Source: RUG563 sp024681215
GTDB lineage: Bacteria > Bacillota > Clostridia > Christensenellales > Aristaeellaceae
DNA length: 36,239 bases
Assembly: GCA_024681215.1 (NCBI GenBank)
Contig: JAILBG010000083.1
Location: 1 to 36,239 of the forward strand
Reading direction: 5' to 3'
The position numbers and the translations under genes are program-made. Position 1 is the first letter of the stretch; every line of letters starts with the position of its first letter. This document shows, in pieces, positions 8,628 through 17,027 of the stretch. The notes below the pieces were generated by a model, which searched no databases, had not been told where the DNA came from, and worked only from the letters and a program-made list of their open reading frames with translations.

Positions 8628-9487
8628 GCGATACCGTTCTTGCGCCGTATAAGAAGCGGCTGGAAGCCTATCTGGACGGGCTGCCCATGGCCGGCGCGCC
8701 GGAGCCCCTGCGCTCCGCCATGCGCTACAGCCTGCTCTCCGGCGGGAAGCGGCTGCGGGGATGCCTGACCCTGATCGCCTGCGAAACCGCGGGCGGCGCC
8801 GCGGAGGACGCCCTGCCCTTCGCCGCGGCCCTGGAAATGATCCACGCCTATTCCCTGATCCACGACGATCTGCCCGCCATGGACAACGACACCCTGCGCC
8901 GGGGCATGCCCACCAACCACGTGGTTTACGGGGAAGCGGTGGCCATCCTGGCCGGGGACGGGCTGCTGACCCATGCCTTTGAGCTCATGGCCTCCTCCCC
9001 CCATCCCCGGGCCTTCCGGGCCCTGGGCGAGATCGCCCGGGCGGCGGGGATCGGGGGCATGCTGGCCGGCCAGGCCCTGGACGTGACGCTGGAAGGCGCC
9101 CGGCCGGAAAAAGCCGTGGTGGAGCAGATCCACCGGGGCAAGACCGCCGCGCTGCTCACCGCCCCCGTCACCGCCGGGCTGATCCTGGGCGGCGCCACGG
9201 AAGAGGAGATCGCCGCGGGCCGGGAATACGGGCTGCATCTGGGCATCGCGTTCCAGATCGTGGACGATCTGCTGGACCTGGAGGGCGACGCCGCCCTCAT
9301 GGGCAAGACCCTGGGCAAGGACCTGCAGGAAGGCAAGCTGACCTGGCCCGCCTGCGTGGGCGTAACGCAGGCCCGGCTGGACGCCGCCGCCCACACCGAC
9401 GCGGCGCTCCGCGCCCTTTCTCCCTTCGGCGTCCGCGGGGATGCGCTGCGCGCCGTCGCCGCGGCCATTCTGAAACGCAATCAATGA
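8624..9487 (+). CDS. ispA: Polyprenyl (farnesyl/geranyl) diphosphate synthase
   Basis: A chain-elongating trans-prenyltransferase condensing isopentenyl diphosphate with allylic diphosphates, probably to farnesyl diphosphate for undecaprenyl and quinone synthesis. It has 287 residues. The first Asp-rich motif is DDLPAMD (81-87) and the second is DDLLDLEGD near residue 213; SGGKRLRGCL is the IPP-binding region. The GTG start at 8624 overlaps the xseB stop and uses the GGAGG inside xseB. In many Firmicutes dxs follows in the same operon; here it does not. Product chain length is not determined by what I can see. Confidence 0.95.
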   Translation: MSDTVLAPYKKRLEAYLDGLPMAGAPEPLRSAMRYSLLSGGKRLRGCLTLIACETAGGAAEDALPFAAALEMIHAYSLIHDDLPAMDNDTLRRGMPTNHVVYGEAVAILAGDGLLTHAFELMASSPHPRAFRALGEIARAAGIGGMLAGQALDVTLEGARPEKAVVEQIHRGKTAALLTAPVTAGLILGGATEEEIAAGREYGLHLGIAFQIVDDLLDLEGDAALMGKTLGKDLQEGKLTWPACVGVTQARLDAAAHTDAALRALSPFGVRGDALRAVAAAILKRNQ

Positions 9488-9509
9488 TTTTTTCCGGGAG
9501 GGATTTTGT

Positions 9510-10070
9510 ATGACGGATCAATTCAAGGAAGAAGTGGTCACCAAGCGCAATCAGGGGGCGCAAACCGCCCTGTTCGTGCTGGCCAACGTGCTGATGGTGG
9601 CCTCGGGGCTCCTGGCGCTGATCAATTTCACGTCCGTGACCGGCGCGCTGCGCATGACCGGCTTTTCCCAGGATTTCTTCTTCTATCTCGTGATTTTCCT
9701 GCTCTTCGCCGCCACCACCGCGGGCCTGTATTTCTACCGCGACCGGATCAAGATGGAATACGAATACACCCTCACCAACACCCAGATGGATTTCGCCCAG
9801 GTGTTCAATAATAAAAAGCGCAAGTCCCTGGGCACCATGAACATCAAAAACGTGGAGGCCTGCGGCCTGGTGTCCTCCGGCTCCTTCCATCGGTACATCA
9901 GCATGCAGGGCATCAAGCGCAGCAACTGGTTTTTGAACCGGGACGCCGAATTGTTCTACTTCTTCTTCCAGAAAAACGGGGAAAAGCGCATCATCGTCAT
10001 CGAGCCCAGCGAGGAAATGCGCGGGATGATCAAAAAAAGCGTTCCCCAGGGCGTCTGGCAGAACAACTGA
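9510..10070 (+). CDS. Small membrane protein of unknown function, possibly DUF6106-like
   Basis: I do not recognise a function. The 186-residue product has two membrane segments, about 17-40 (LFVLANVLMVASGLLALINF) and about 54-76 (FFFYLVIFLLFAATTAGLYF). A roughly 110-residue cytoplasmic domain with aromatic and basic strands follows (YEYTLTNTQMDFAQVFNNKK, ELFYFFFQKNGEKRIIVIEP). The layout resembles the clostridial DUF6106 family; that is from memory and unverified. It lies 22 bases after ispA behind GGGAGGG and is probably the tail of that operon. An inverted repeat CGATT/AATCG (10072-10085) follows, too weak to be called a terminator. Confidence 0.7.
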   Translation: MTDQFKEEVVTKRNQGAQTALFVLANVLMVASGLLALINFTSVTGALRMTGFSQDFFFYLVIFLLFAATTAGLYFYRDRIKMEYEYTLTNTQMDFAQVFNNKKRKSLGTMNIKNVEACGLVSSGSFHRYISMQGIKRSNWFLNRDAELFYFFFQKNGEKRIIVIEPSEEMRGMIKKSVPQGVWQNN

Positions 10071-10103
10071 CCGATTTCTTAATCGTTGAAAGGCTTATTT
10101 CCG

Positions 10104-11240
10104 ATGTCGATCTATCTGGACAACAGCGCCACCACCCGGCCCTGCGAGGCCGCCGTGGCGGCCGTGACGGCGTGCATGCGGGAGGAATACTACAATCCCT
10201 CCGCCCTGTACGCCCCCGCCTTGCAGACGGGCAAAATGCTGCGGGACTGCCGGGATGAGATCCTCCGCGCGGTCCACGCGCCCATGGGCGCCCGGGTGAC
10301 GTTCTTATCCGGCGGCACCGAGGCGGACAACCTGGCCATCCTGGGCCGGGCGGCGAAATGCCGCGGCGGGAAGGTGCTGTATTCCGCCGGGGAGCATCCC
10401 GCCGTGAAGGAAGCCTGCCAGCATTGCGGCCTTCCGGCAGAGGAGATCCCCTATACCGCCCAGGGCATCGCGGATCTGGACGCCCTGCGGGAAATGCTCA
10501 CGGGCGATACGGCGCTGATCTGCTGCATGCAGGTGAACAACGAAACCGGGGCCGTCCAGCCCATCAGGGAGATCGCCGCGCTGCGGGACCGGTTGGCTCC
10601 CGGCGCGCTTTTCCACGTGGACGGGGTGCAGGGCTTCCTGCGCGTGCCCTTCGATATGGCCGCCGCGGGCGCGGATACCTACGCCCTGTCCGGCCATAAG
10701 ATCCACGCGCCCAAGGGCATCGGCGCGCTGGTCATGACGGCCCGGGTGCAGCTGAGCCCCCGGCAGTTAGGCGGCGGCCAGGAATCCGGCCTGCGCTCCG
10801 GCACGGAAAACACCCCCGGCATCGCGGGGCTGCTGGCGGCCATCCGGGCCTTCCCCCGGGATCATCACCTGCGGGAAACCAAAGCGTACCTGTGGGAAAA
10901 GCTGCGGGAAGCGGTGCCGAAGGCCGCCGTCAACGGCCCCCCGCCGGAAAGCGAAGCGTCCGCCCCCCACATCCTGAACGTATCCCTGCCCCCGGTCCGG
11001 TCCGAAACCATGCTGCACGCCCTGGAGGGCGAAGGCATTTACGTGGGCATGGGCTCCGCCTGCTCCTCCTTCAAGCAGCGGGTCAGCCCGGTGCTCAAGG
11101 CCATGCACGTGCCCCCGGCCCTGGCGGAATCCGCCCTGCGCTTTTCCCTGTGCCCGGAAAACACCCGGGAGGAAATGGAGCGGGCCGCGGCGGCCGTGGC
11201 GCGGCAGTACGCCGTTTTATCCAAATTTCAACGCAGATAA
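10104..11240 (+). CDS. Cysteine desulfurase (IscS/NifZ type) paired with ThiI
   Basis: A PLP enzyme that takes sulfur from cysteine as a persulfide. It has 378 residues, with SGGTEADNLAI, NNETGAVQPI and HVDGVQG at the PLP site. The Schiff-base lysine is K199 (LSGHKIHAPKG), followed by the RSGTEN motif. The catalytic loop Cys is C320 (MGSACSSFKQRVSPVL). The gene is 13 bases upstream of thiI. In Bacillus the corresponding nifZ-thiI pair supplies sulfur for 4-thiouridine at position 8 of tRNA, so I infer the same partnership here. The ATG at 10104 is preferred over an upstream in-frame TTG because AAAGG lies before it and the protein starts at the conserved IYLDNSATT. Confidence 0.94.
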   Translation: MSIYLDNSATTRPCEAAVAAVTACMREEYYNPSALYAPALQTGKMLRDCRDEILRAVHAPMGARVTFLSGGTEADNLAILGRAAKCRGGKVLYSAGEHPAVKEACQHCGLPAEEIPYTAQGIADLDALREMLTGDTALICCMQVNNETGAVQPIREIAALRDRLAPGALFHVDGVQGFLRVPFDMAAAGADTYALSGHKIHAPKGIGALVMTARVQLSPRQLGGGQESGLRSGTENTPGIAGLLAAIRAFPRDHHLRETKAYLWEKLREAVPKAAVNGPPPESEASAPHILNVSLPPVRSETMLHALEGEGIYVGMGSACSSFKQRVSPVLKAMHVPPALAESALRFSLCPENTREEMERAAAAVARQYAVLSKFQRR

Positions 11241-11253
11241 GGAGATCCGTTTC

Positions 11254-12402
11254 ATGCGAAAGCTGCTGATGGTACGGTACGGTGAAATATATTTGAAGGG
11301 CCTGAACCGGCCTTATTTCCTGCGGGCGCTGGTGCAGCGGGTGCGGGAGGCGGCAAAGCCCTTCGGCGCCCAGGTCTGGCTGCACGACGCCCGGGTGTTC
11401 CTGAGCGGCATGGAGGACATGGAGGGCTGCATGCAGCGGGTGGCGAAGGTGTTCGGCGTTCATTCCGTCGCCCCGGCCATCGAAATGGACAAGGACGATT
11501 TCGAGGGCATCTGCCGGCAGGCGGACGAATTGATGCAGGGCCTTTCCGGCACCTTCAAGGTGGAGGCCCGCCGGGCGGACAAGCATTATTTCCTGGATTC
11601 CCCCCAGATCAACGCCAAGGTGGGCGAATACGTGCTCATGCACAATGAAGACCGTTTGAAGGTGGACGTGCGGCATCCGGAGCATGTGCTTTCCATCGAG
11701 ATCCGGGATCAGGCCTATCTGTACTGCCGGGTGTATCCCGCCGTGGGCGGCATGCCCGTGGGCACCGGCGGCAAGGCGGCCCTGCTGCTCTCCGGCGGCA
11801 TCGACAGCCCCGTGGCGGGCTACATGATCGCCAAGCGCGGGGTGCAGCTGGTGGCGGTGCATTTTCATTCCTTCCCTTACACCAGCGAATTCGCCAAGCA
11901 GAAGGTGCTGGATCTGGCGAAGATCCTTTCCGAATACTGCTGCGGCATCCGGGTGTACGTGGTGCCCTTCACCGAGATCCAGATGCAGATCCACGAAAAA
12001 TGCCCCGAGGATTATACCACGCTGATCATGCGCCGGTACATGATGCGCATTGCCGAAAAGATCGCCCGGAAGGAAGAGGCGCTGGCGCTGATCACCGGCG
12101 AATCCGTGGGCCAGGTGGCCAGCCAGACCATCGAAGCCCTGGTGACCACCAACGAGGTGGTGACGCTGCCCGTGTTCCGGCCCCTGATCGGCTTTGACAA
12201 AATCGACATCATGGAATACGCGAAAAAAATCGGCACCTACGATACCTCCATCCTCCCCTACGAGGACTGCTGCACCGTCTTTACCCCCCGCCATCCGGCC
12301 ACGAAGCCCAAGGAGGCCCTGATCGAAAAGGGCGAAGGGGCGCTGGATCAGGAAATGCTGATCCAAACGGCGCTGGACAATGCCGAGATCGTAGAGCTGT
12401 AA
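11254..12402 (+). CDS. thiI: tRNA 4-thiouridine synthase ThiI (no rhodanese domain)
   Basis: Adenylates U8 of tRNA and inserts sulfur to make 4-thiouridine, a near-UV sensor. It has 382 residues: an N-terminal ferredoxin-like segment and THUMP domain (about 1-165), then a PP-loop ATP pyrophosphatase domain with SGGIDSP at 180-186 and TGESVGQVASQT. It lacks the C-terminal rhodanese domain of the enterobacterial enzyme, as usual in Firmicutes, so sulfur should come directly from the cysteine desulfurase encoded just upstream. AAGGAG precedes the ATG. Confidence 0.97.
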   Translation: MRKLLMVRYGEIYLKGLNRPYFLRALVQRVREAAKPFGAQVWLHDARVFLSGMEDMEGCMQRVAKVFGVHSVAPAIEMDKDDFEGICRQADELMQGLSGTFKVEARRADKHYFLDSPQINAKVGEYVLMHNEDRLKVDVRHPEHVLSIEIRDQAYLYCRVYPAVGGMPVGTGGKAALLLSGGIDSPVAGYMIAKRGVQLVAVHFHSFPYTSEFAKQKVLDLAKILSEYCCGIRVYVVPFTEIQMQIHEKCPEDYTTLIMRRYMMRIAEKIARKEEALALITGESVGQVASQTIEALVTTNEVVTLPVFRPLIGFDKIDIMEYAKKIGTYDTSILPYEDCCTVFTPRHPATKPKEALIEKGEGALDQEMLIQTALDNAEIVEL

Positions 12403-12448
12403 CCCCGGACCATACAAATCCTATTCCCGCGGAAGGAGGCCGTCCCGC

Positions 12449-14512
12449 TTGCAGCAGACCCAGGAAAAACACCGGGCCCACAGCGCCCTGCGCAGCTTCA
12501 TGACCATCGGCACGCTGTACTCGTTCCTGTACTGCATGCTGGCGTCCAACGTGATCCTGTCCATGCCCATTCTGGGCGGCGCCCTGTACCTGGCCGGCCG
12601 CACGGCGGCGATGTTCGTATCCTTCCGGCGCCCCAGCCAGGAGGGCGTGTTCACCAAGGGCGCCCGCCGGCTGGGCACGGTGCTCCTGGTGCTGGTGTTC
12701 CTGCTGCTGCTGGCGCTGATGGCCATTTATCCCATCAGCCTCACCAACGCCGATTTCTGGCGGCTTTCCGGCATCGTGCTGTGCATCATCCTGCGCCCCA
12801 GCCTCACCCGCTATGTGCTGGAGCGCGCCTTGATCGCCCATAAAAAAACCATGAAGATCCTGCTGCGCATCCTGGGGGTGCAGCTTCTGTTCCTGCCGCC
12901 GCTGCTGCTGATGCTGCTGCTCAGCCCCATGGACCGCCTAACCGTCTGGGCCCTGCTCGGCGGGTATCTGCTCAGCGGCATCCTGGAATCCTTCCCCCTG
13001 GACCGGATGCGGGACCGGATGCGCCCCTTTTCCGACGAGGACCGGCGGGAAATGGAATGTCTGCGCCAGGCCCACGCCTACCGCATCTTCCAGGACGTGC
13101 TGCTGGTGATCGCCGCCGCGCTGCAGATCACCCAGGTGATGGCCTACACCTATATCGCCGTCACCGCCGACGCGCTGATATTGTGCATGGCCATCGCGCT
13201 GCTGTGCACCTATGCGGCCAGCGCCCTGGCGGACACGGTGCTGCGCCGCTCCCGGGCAAGGAACAGCGACCCCAATTTCCTGATGATGCTGGGGCTGGTG
13301 CTGTGGCTGTACGGGCTGATCCTCTTTATCCGGGCGCTGAACACCCCGGGCATGGTGGAGGAATACCTGTCCCTGGCGCTGTGCACCGTGGGCGCGACGG
13401 TCTGCGTGCGCGCCGCCGTGGAAATGGAGCAGGATATGCGCCGGGTGGCCGCTTTCGCCATCGGCCACGACCCCGGCGAAAACCTGAATCCGGCCCAGCA
13501 GGCCCGGGTGGATTTCGCCGCCCTGATCGGCCAGATGGTGGCGCTGCTGGGGCTGACGCTGATCTGCATTTTCACGCCCACCGATTTCCCCGACGATTGG
13601 AACGCCCTGTTCCTGTCCTTCAGCCCGCTTTTGACGCTGCCCGCCCTTTCGCTGGTCATCGCCGCCATGGTGTTTTTCCTGCTCTTCCCCCTCACCCGCC
13701 AGCATCTGCAGAAGCTGCGCAAGTATTCCGATATGCAGCGGGAAGGGCGGAGCAACGGCCCGCTGCACGATCAGCTGGAGGCCGTGGTGGTGCAAAGGAG
13801 CCTGAAGCATTACGGCATCAAGCTGATCCTGCTGATCCTGCGGCCGCTGTACCGGCATAAGATCCTGGGCAGGGAAAACCTGCGCCTGGACGAGGATACC
13901 CCCTGCGTGTTCGTATGCAATCACGGGGAGATCTACGGCCCGGTGGTGGCCACGCTGTACGTGCCCTATTCCTTCCGGCCCTGGGTGGCCTCCGAAATGA
14001 CCGACAAGCAGGTGGTCATCGACCACACCATGGACGGCGCCTTCGGGAAGTACACCGGCTGGAAGCGGAAAACGCTGCACTTCCTCATGGTGCATATCGG
14101 CGCGCCGTTCCTTACCTGGGTGATGCGCTCGGTGGACTGCATCCCCGTCTATCACGAAAATCCCCGCAAGCTGATGCAGACCTTCCGGGATACCATCGCC
14201 GCCATGGAGGCGGGGGACAATATCCTGCTTTTCCCCGAAAACGCCGCCACCGCCGCCGATCACAAGTACGTGAAGGAAGGCGTGTCCGAGTTTTTCACGG
14301 GCTTTACCATGATCGGCCAGCTCTACAGCCAGAAAACCGGCAAATGCCCCCTGTTCGTGCCGCTGTACGCCAATAAAAAGGAACGCACCATTACCTTCGG
14401 CGTGCCCACCCGCTATGACAGCGCCGTTTCCCCCAACGAGGAAAAGGAGCGCCTGTGCACGTACCTGCGGGGCGAAATGCTGCGCATCGCGGGGCTGAAG
14501 AAAGAAGGGTGA
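12449..14512 (+). CDS. Large membrane protein with C-terminal PlsC-like acyltransferase domain
   Basis: A 687-residue two-part protein. About residues 14-420 are a polytopic membrane region with roughly ten hydrophobic segments (for example VLLVLVFLLLLALMAIYPIS, LMMLGLVLWLYGLILFI). About 450-687 resemble the PlsC/lysophospholipid acyltransferase fold. The usual HX4D catalytic motif appears as NHGEIYGP with H492, but the Asp position is Gly497; E494 is the only nearby acid. The second motif is FPEN (595-598) rather than FPEG. So this is either an acyltransferase with altered chemistry or an inactive relative. A TTG start at 12449 is chosen from GAAGGAGG at 12432-12439. It stands 46 bases after thiI and is closed by a strong terminator. 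The substrate is unknown. Confidence 0.8.
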   Translation: MQQTQEKHRAHSALRSFMTIGTLYSFLYCMLASNVILSMPILGGALYLAGRTAAMFVSFRRPSQEGVFTKGARRLGTVLLVLVFLLLLALMAIYPISLTNADFWRLSGIVLCIILRPSLTRYVLERALIAHKKTMKILLRILGVQLLFLPPLLLMLLLSPMDRLTVWALLGGYLLSGILESFPLDRMRDRMRPFSDEDRREMECLRQAHAYRIFQDVLLVIAAALQITQVMAYTYIAVTADALILCMAIALLCTYAASALADTVLRRSRARNSDPNFLMMLGLVLWLYGLILFIRALNTPGMVEEYLSLALCTVGATVCVRAAVEMEQDMRRVAAFAIGHDPGENLNPAQQARVDFAALIGQMVALLGLTLICIFTPTDFPDDWNALFLSFSPLLTLPALSLVIAAMVFFLLFPLTRQHLQKLRKYSDMQREGRSNGPLHDQLEAVVVQRSLKHYGIKLILLILRPLYRHKILGRENLRLDEDTPCVFVCNHGEIYGPVVATLYVPYSFRPWVASEMTDKQVVIDHTMDGAFGKYTGWKRKTLHFLMVHIGAPFLTWVMRSVDCIPVYHENPRKLMQTFRDTIAAMEAGDNILLFPENAATAADHKYVKEGVSEFFTGFTMIGQLYSQKTGKCPLFVPLYANKKERTITFGVPTRYDSAVSPNEEKERLCTYLRGEMLRIAGLKKEG

Positions 14513-14530
14513 TCCCGCGCGATCCATGCG

Positions 14531-14579
14531 GCAAAGCCCGCCGGAAACGCACGTTTTCCGGCGGGCTTTTTGCGTTTTT
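14531..14579 (+). terminator. Strong intrinsic terminator after the acyltransferase gene
   Basis: AAAGCCCGCCGGAAA (14533-14547) pairs with TTTCCGGCGGGCTTT (14555-14569), followed by TTGCGTTTTT. It sits between convergent genes, and since the stem is A-rich on one side and T-rich on the other it may also act on the minus strand. Confidence 0.9.
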
Positions 14580-14586
14580 ATTCAAA

Positions 14587-15111
14587 TCACACCAATGAAA
14601 ACACCGCTACATCCTCGGCATCCTCGTAGCTGCTGTCCTTCTCCCCGTTCGGAACAAAACCGAAGGAGGCGTACAGGTGCTTTGCGGCTTCATTGTTCCC
14701 GTCGTAGGACGTGCTCCAGGCATCTTCTTTCCCGTCGGGGAACGTCCGCACATAGTCAAGGAGCAGCTTCAATGCGTCTCTTCCCAGGCCCTTGCCCTGA
14801 TATTTCTGGTCGATCATAAACCGCCAAAGATAATAGCTGTGCCTGTAGACTTCCGCCATGCCCTCATATTCTTCGGACCGATGCCCGATCATGGCAAATC
14901 CCACCGGCGTGTCCCCGTCGTAGATGCCGAAGCACTGCACGAATCTGCCGCTGGCAAGCACGGCGTATGCCTGCGCCATGCTCACCGTGTTCGACGCCAC
15001 ATACCCCTTCTGCGATTCGGCGGTTTCAAGTTCCATCAAATCCACAAAGTTGTCATCATTGACTTTTACCAGTCGGATGGCTTTGTTTTTTATTGCTTGG
15101 CTGACTGTCAT
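14587..15111 (-). CDS. GNAT acetyltransferase, similar to polyamine acetyltransferases (BltD-like)
   Basis: A 174-residue GNAT protein. The acetyl-CoA-binding motif QGKGLGRDALKLLLDYV follows an RFMIDQKY strand, and the C-terminal LYASFGFVPNGE motif is intact. VGFAMIGHR, RFMIDQKYQGKGLG and FGFVPNGE resemble the Bacillus spermine/spermidine acetyltransferase BltD, which is co-transcribed with the Blt exporter; the match is from memory. The start at 15111 has AAGGGG nine bases upstream. The frame is open further upstream but that part is a shadow of the ABC gene. It lies 59 bases after the second ABC subunit with no terminator between, so it is probably the third gene of the exporter operon. The substrate is uncertain. 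Confidence 0.85.
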   Translation of the reverse strand: MTVSQAIKNKAIRLVKVNDDNFVDLMELETAESQKGYVASNTVSMAQAYAVLASGRFVQCFGIYDGDTPVGFAMIGHRSEEYEGMAEVYRHSYYLWRFMIDQKYQGKGLGRDALKLLLDYVRTFPDGKEDAWSTSYDGNNEAAKHLYASFGFVPNGEKDSSYEDAEDVAVFSLV

Positions 15112-15170
15112 TTTTCCATTTCCCCTTGAATAGCGATTTGTTGGTCCCCCATCAGCATGCCATGTTCGTA

Positions 15171-17027
15171 TTACGCGGGCGTTTCCTCGGCCTTGCCCAG
15201 CACGTCCATGGTGCTTTCCTCCCGGAACTGGTTGGTATACAGCTTGTAATACGCACCCTTTTTCCGGATCAGCTCCTGATGGGTGCCCATTTCCTGGATC
15301 CTTCCGTCGTCGATCACCAGGATGCGGTCCGCGGTGCGGACGGTGGACAGCCGGTGGGCGATGATGAAGGACGTGCGCCCGGAAAGCACCTTCTGAATGG
15401 CCTGCTGGATGATCTGCTCCGTCTGGGTATCCACGGAGGAGGTAGCCTCGTCCAGCACGAAGATCCGGGGATCCGCCAGGATGGCCCGGGCGAAGGAGAT
15501 CAGCTGCTTTTCGCCGGTGGACAGGCGGCTGCCGCCCTCGCCCACGTCGGTATCGTAGCCCTTCTTCATTTTCAGGATGAAGCTCTCCGCGTTCACCAGC
15601 TGCGCGGCCTGCTCCACCTCCTCGTCGGAGGCGTCCAGCCGGCCGTAGCGGATGTTGTCCCGAACGGTGCCGGAAAACAAACGCGGTTCCTGCAGAACGT
15701 ATCCCAGGCTGCTTTGCAGCCACAGCTGGCTGCGCTCCCGGTAGTTCACGCCGTCGATGAGGATCTCGCCCTTGGTGGGCTCATAGAACCGGCAGATCAG
15801 GTTTACCACCGTGGATTTTCCCGCCCCGGTGGGGCCCACCAGCGCGACGGTCTCCCCCGCGTTGATTTTCAGGTTGAAATCGGTGAGCACCTGCTCCCCT
15901 TCTTTGTAGCGGAAATCCACGTGACGGAATTCCACCTTGCCCCGCAGCGCGGGCCAGTTTTCCTTCTTCGGGTGGAAATTGTCGCCGTATTCCGCTTCCA
16001 CCTCCGGGGTGTCCACGATGTCCGGCTCCGTTTCCAGCAAGGTCACCACCCGCTCCGCCGCGGCCTGGGCGCTCTGCATTTCGGAGAACACGCCGGCGAT
16101 GTTGCGGATGGGCTCGAAAAACTGCACGGTATAGTTGATGAACACCTGCAGAACGCCCAGGGTCATGCCCCCGATGAGCACCTCCTGCCCGCCCTTCCAC
16201 AGGGCGTAGGCGGTGGCGATGGAGCCCAGGGCCACCACGATGGGCAGAAACGCCGCCGAAAGGGACGCCGCCCGGACGGAGGAGCGCTTCATTTCGTGGG
16301 TCAGTTCGGTGAATTCCGCGGTGTTCCTTTCCTCCAGCACCAGCGTCTTGGTGGTTTTCGCCCCCATGATGCCTTCGTTGAACGCCCCGGTGATCTGGCT
16401 GTTGGTTTTGCGCACCGTGCGGTAGGCCCGGAGGATCTTCTGCTGGAACGCCCAGGAAACCAGTGCCAGCGGCGGCACCACCAGCAGCACCACCAGCGTC
16501 ATTTTCCAGTTGAGCAGGAACATCGTCACGCTGCTGGCCACGATCATCACCGCGCCCCAGGCCAGATCCAGCAGGCTCCAGCCGATGGTCTCCCCCAGGC
16601 GCTGGGTGTCGCTGGTCATGCGACTCATCAGGTATCCCACGGGCATCCGGTCATAGTAGGAAAAGGGCAGCTCCTGCAGCTTGCGGAAAGCCCGTTTGCG
16701 GATGGTGTAGCATACCCCCACCTCGATCTTGCCGCCCAGGTACAGAAAGCGATAAATGCTGACCACCTGCACCGCCAGCACCAAAGCGTACACGGCGATG
16801 AAGAGGGGCAGCCCCTCGGTGCCGCCGGGGCGGTCCAGATTGGGCACGAAATGGTCGATGGCGTAGCTGGTCAGCAGCGGGAACACCACGTCGCACGCCG
16901 CGGTGACGCCCATCACCAGCATCAGCCGGACCAGGTCCTTATAATATTCCCTGGCATAGCGCAGGAGCTTTTTCCACAGCGTCAGGGAAAACCGCTGGGT
17001 ATAATCCCGCTCCTCAATTTGCTGCAT
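15171..17027 (-). CDS. ABC exporter half-transporter, catalytically complete subunit
   Basis: A type IV (ABCB/MDR-like) half-transporter of 618 residues: six membrane segments (about 30-310), then an ATPase domain. Walker A is GPTGAGKST (398-406, K404), Walker B ends D526-E527 with the catalytic Glu present, and the switch histidine is H558. The signature motif is unusual, LSTGE (502-506) instead of LSGGQ. This is exactly complementary to the partner encoded just upstream, so the two should form a heterodimer with one working and one degenerate site, as in BmrCD, LmrCD and TM287/288. The ATG at 17027 overlaps the upstream gene by 14 bases and has AGAGGAG upstream. Substrate unknown; drug or lipid export is plausible. 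Confidence 0.93.
   Translation of the reverse strand: MQQIEERDYTQRFSLTLWKKLLRYAREYYKDLVRLMLVMGVTAACDVVFPLLTSYAIDHFVPNLDRPGGTEGLPLFIAVYALVLAVQVVSIYRFLYLGGKIEVGVCYTIRKRAFRKLQELPFSYYDRMPVGYLMSRMTSDTQRLGETIGWSLLDLAWGAVMIVASSVTMFLLNWKMTLVVLLVVPPLALVSWAFQQKILRAYRTVRKTNSQITGAFNEGIMGAKTTKTLVLEERNTAEFTELTHEMKRSSVRAASLSAAFLPIVVALGSIATAYALWKGGQEVLIGGMTLGVLQVFINYTVQFFEPIRNIAGVFSEMQSAQAAAERVVTLLETEPDIVDTPEVEAEYGDNFHPKKENWPALRGKVEFRHVDFRYKEGEQVLTDFNLKINAGETVALVGPTGAGKSTVVNLICRFYEPTKGEILIDGVNYRERSQLWLQSSLGYVLQEPRLFSGTVRDNIRYGRLDASDEEVEQAAQLVNAESFILKMKKGYDTDVGEGGSRLSTGEKQLISFARAILADPRIFVLDEATSSVDTQTEQIIQQAIQKVLSGRTSFIIAHRLSTVRTADRILVIDDGRIQEMGTHQELIRKKGAYYKLYTNQFREESTMDVLGKAEETPA

Noticed and set aside
10072..10085. 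CGATT/AATCG inverted repeat as a terminator before the cysteine desulfurase
   Set aside because: A five-base stem with no T-run; it may be chance.
14587..15723. Reading the GNAT as a 378-residue fusion extending into the ABC gene
   Set aside because: The upstream part is a shifted-frame shadow of the ABC ATPase domain. A good ribosome site and ATG at 15111 give a normal-length GNAT.
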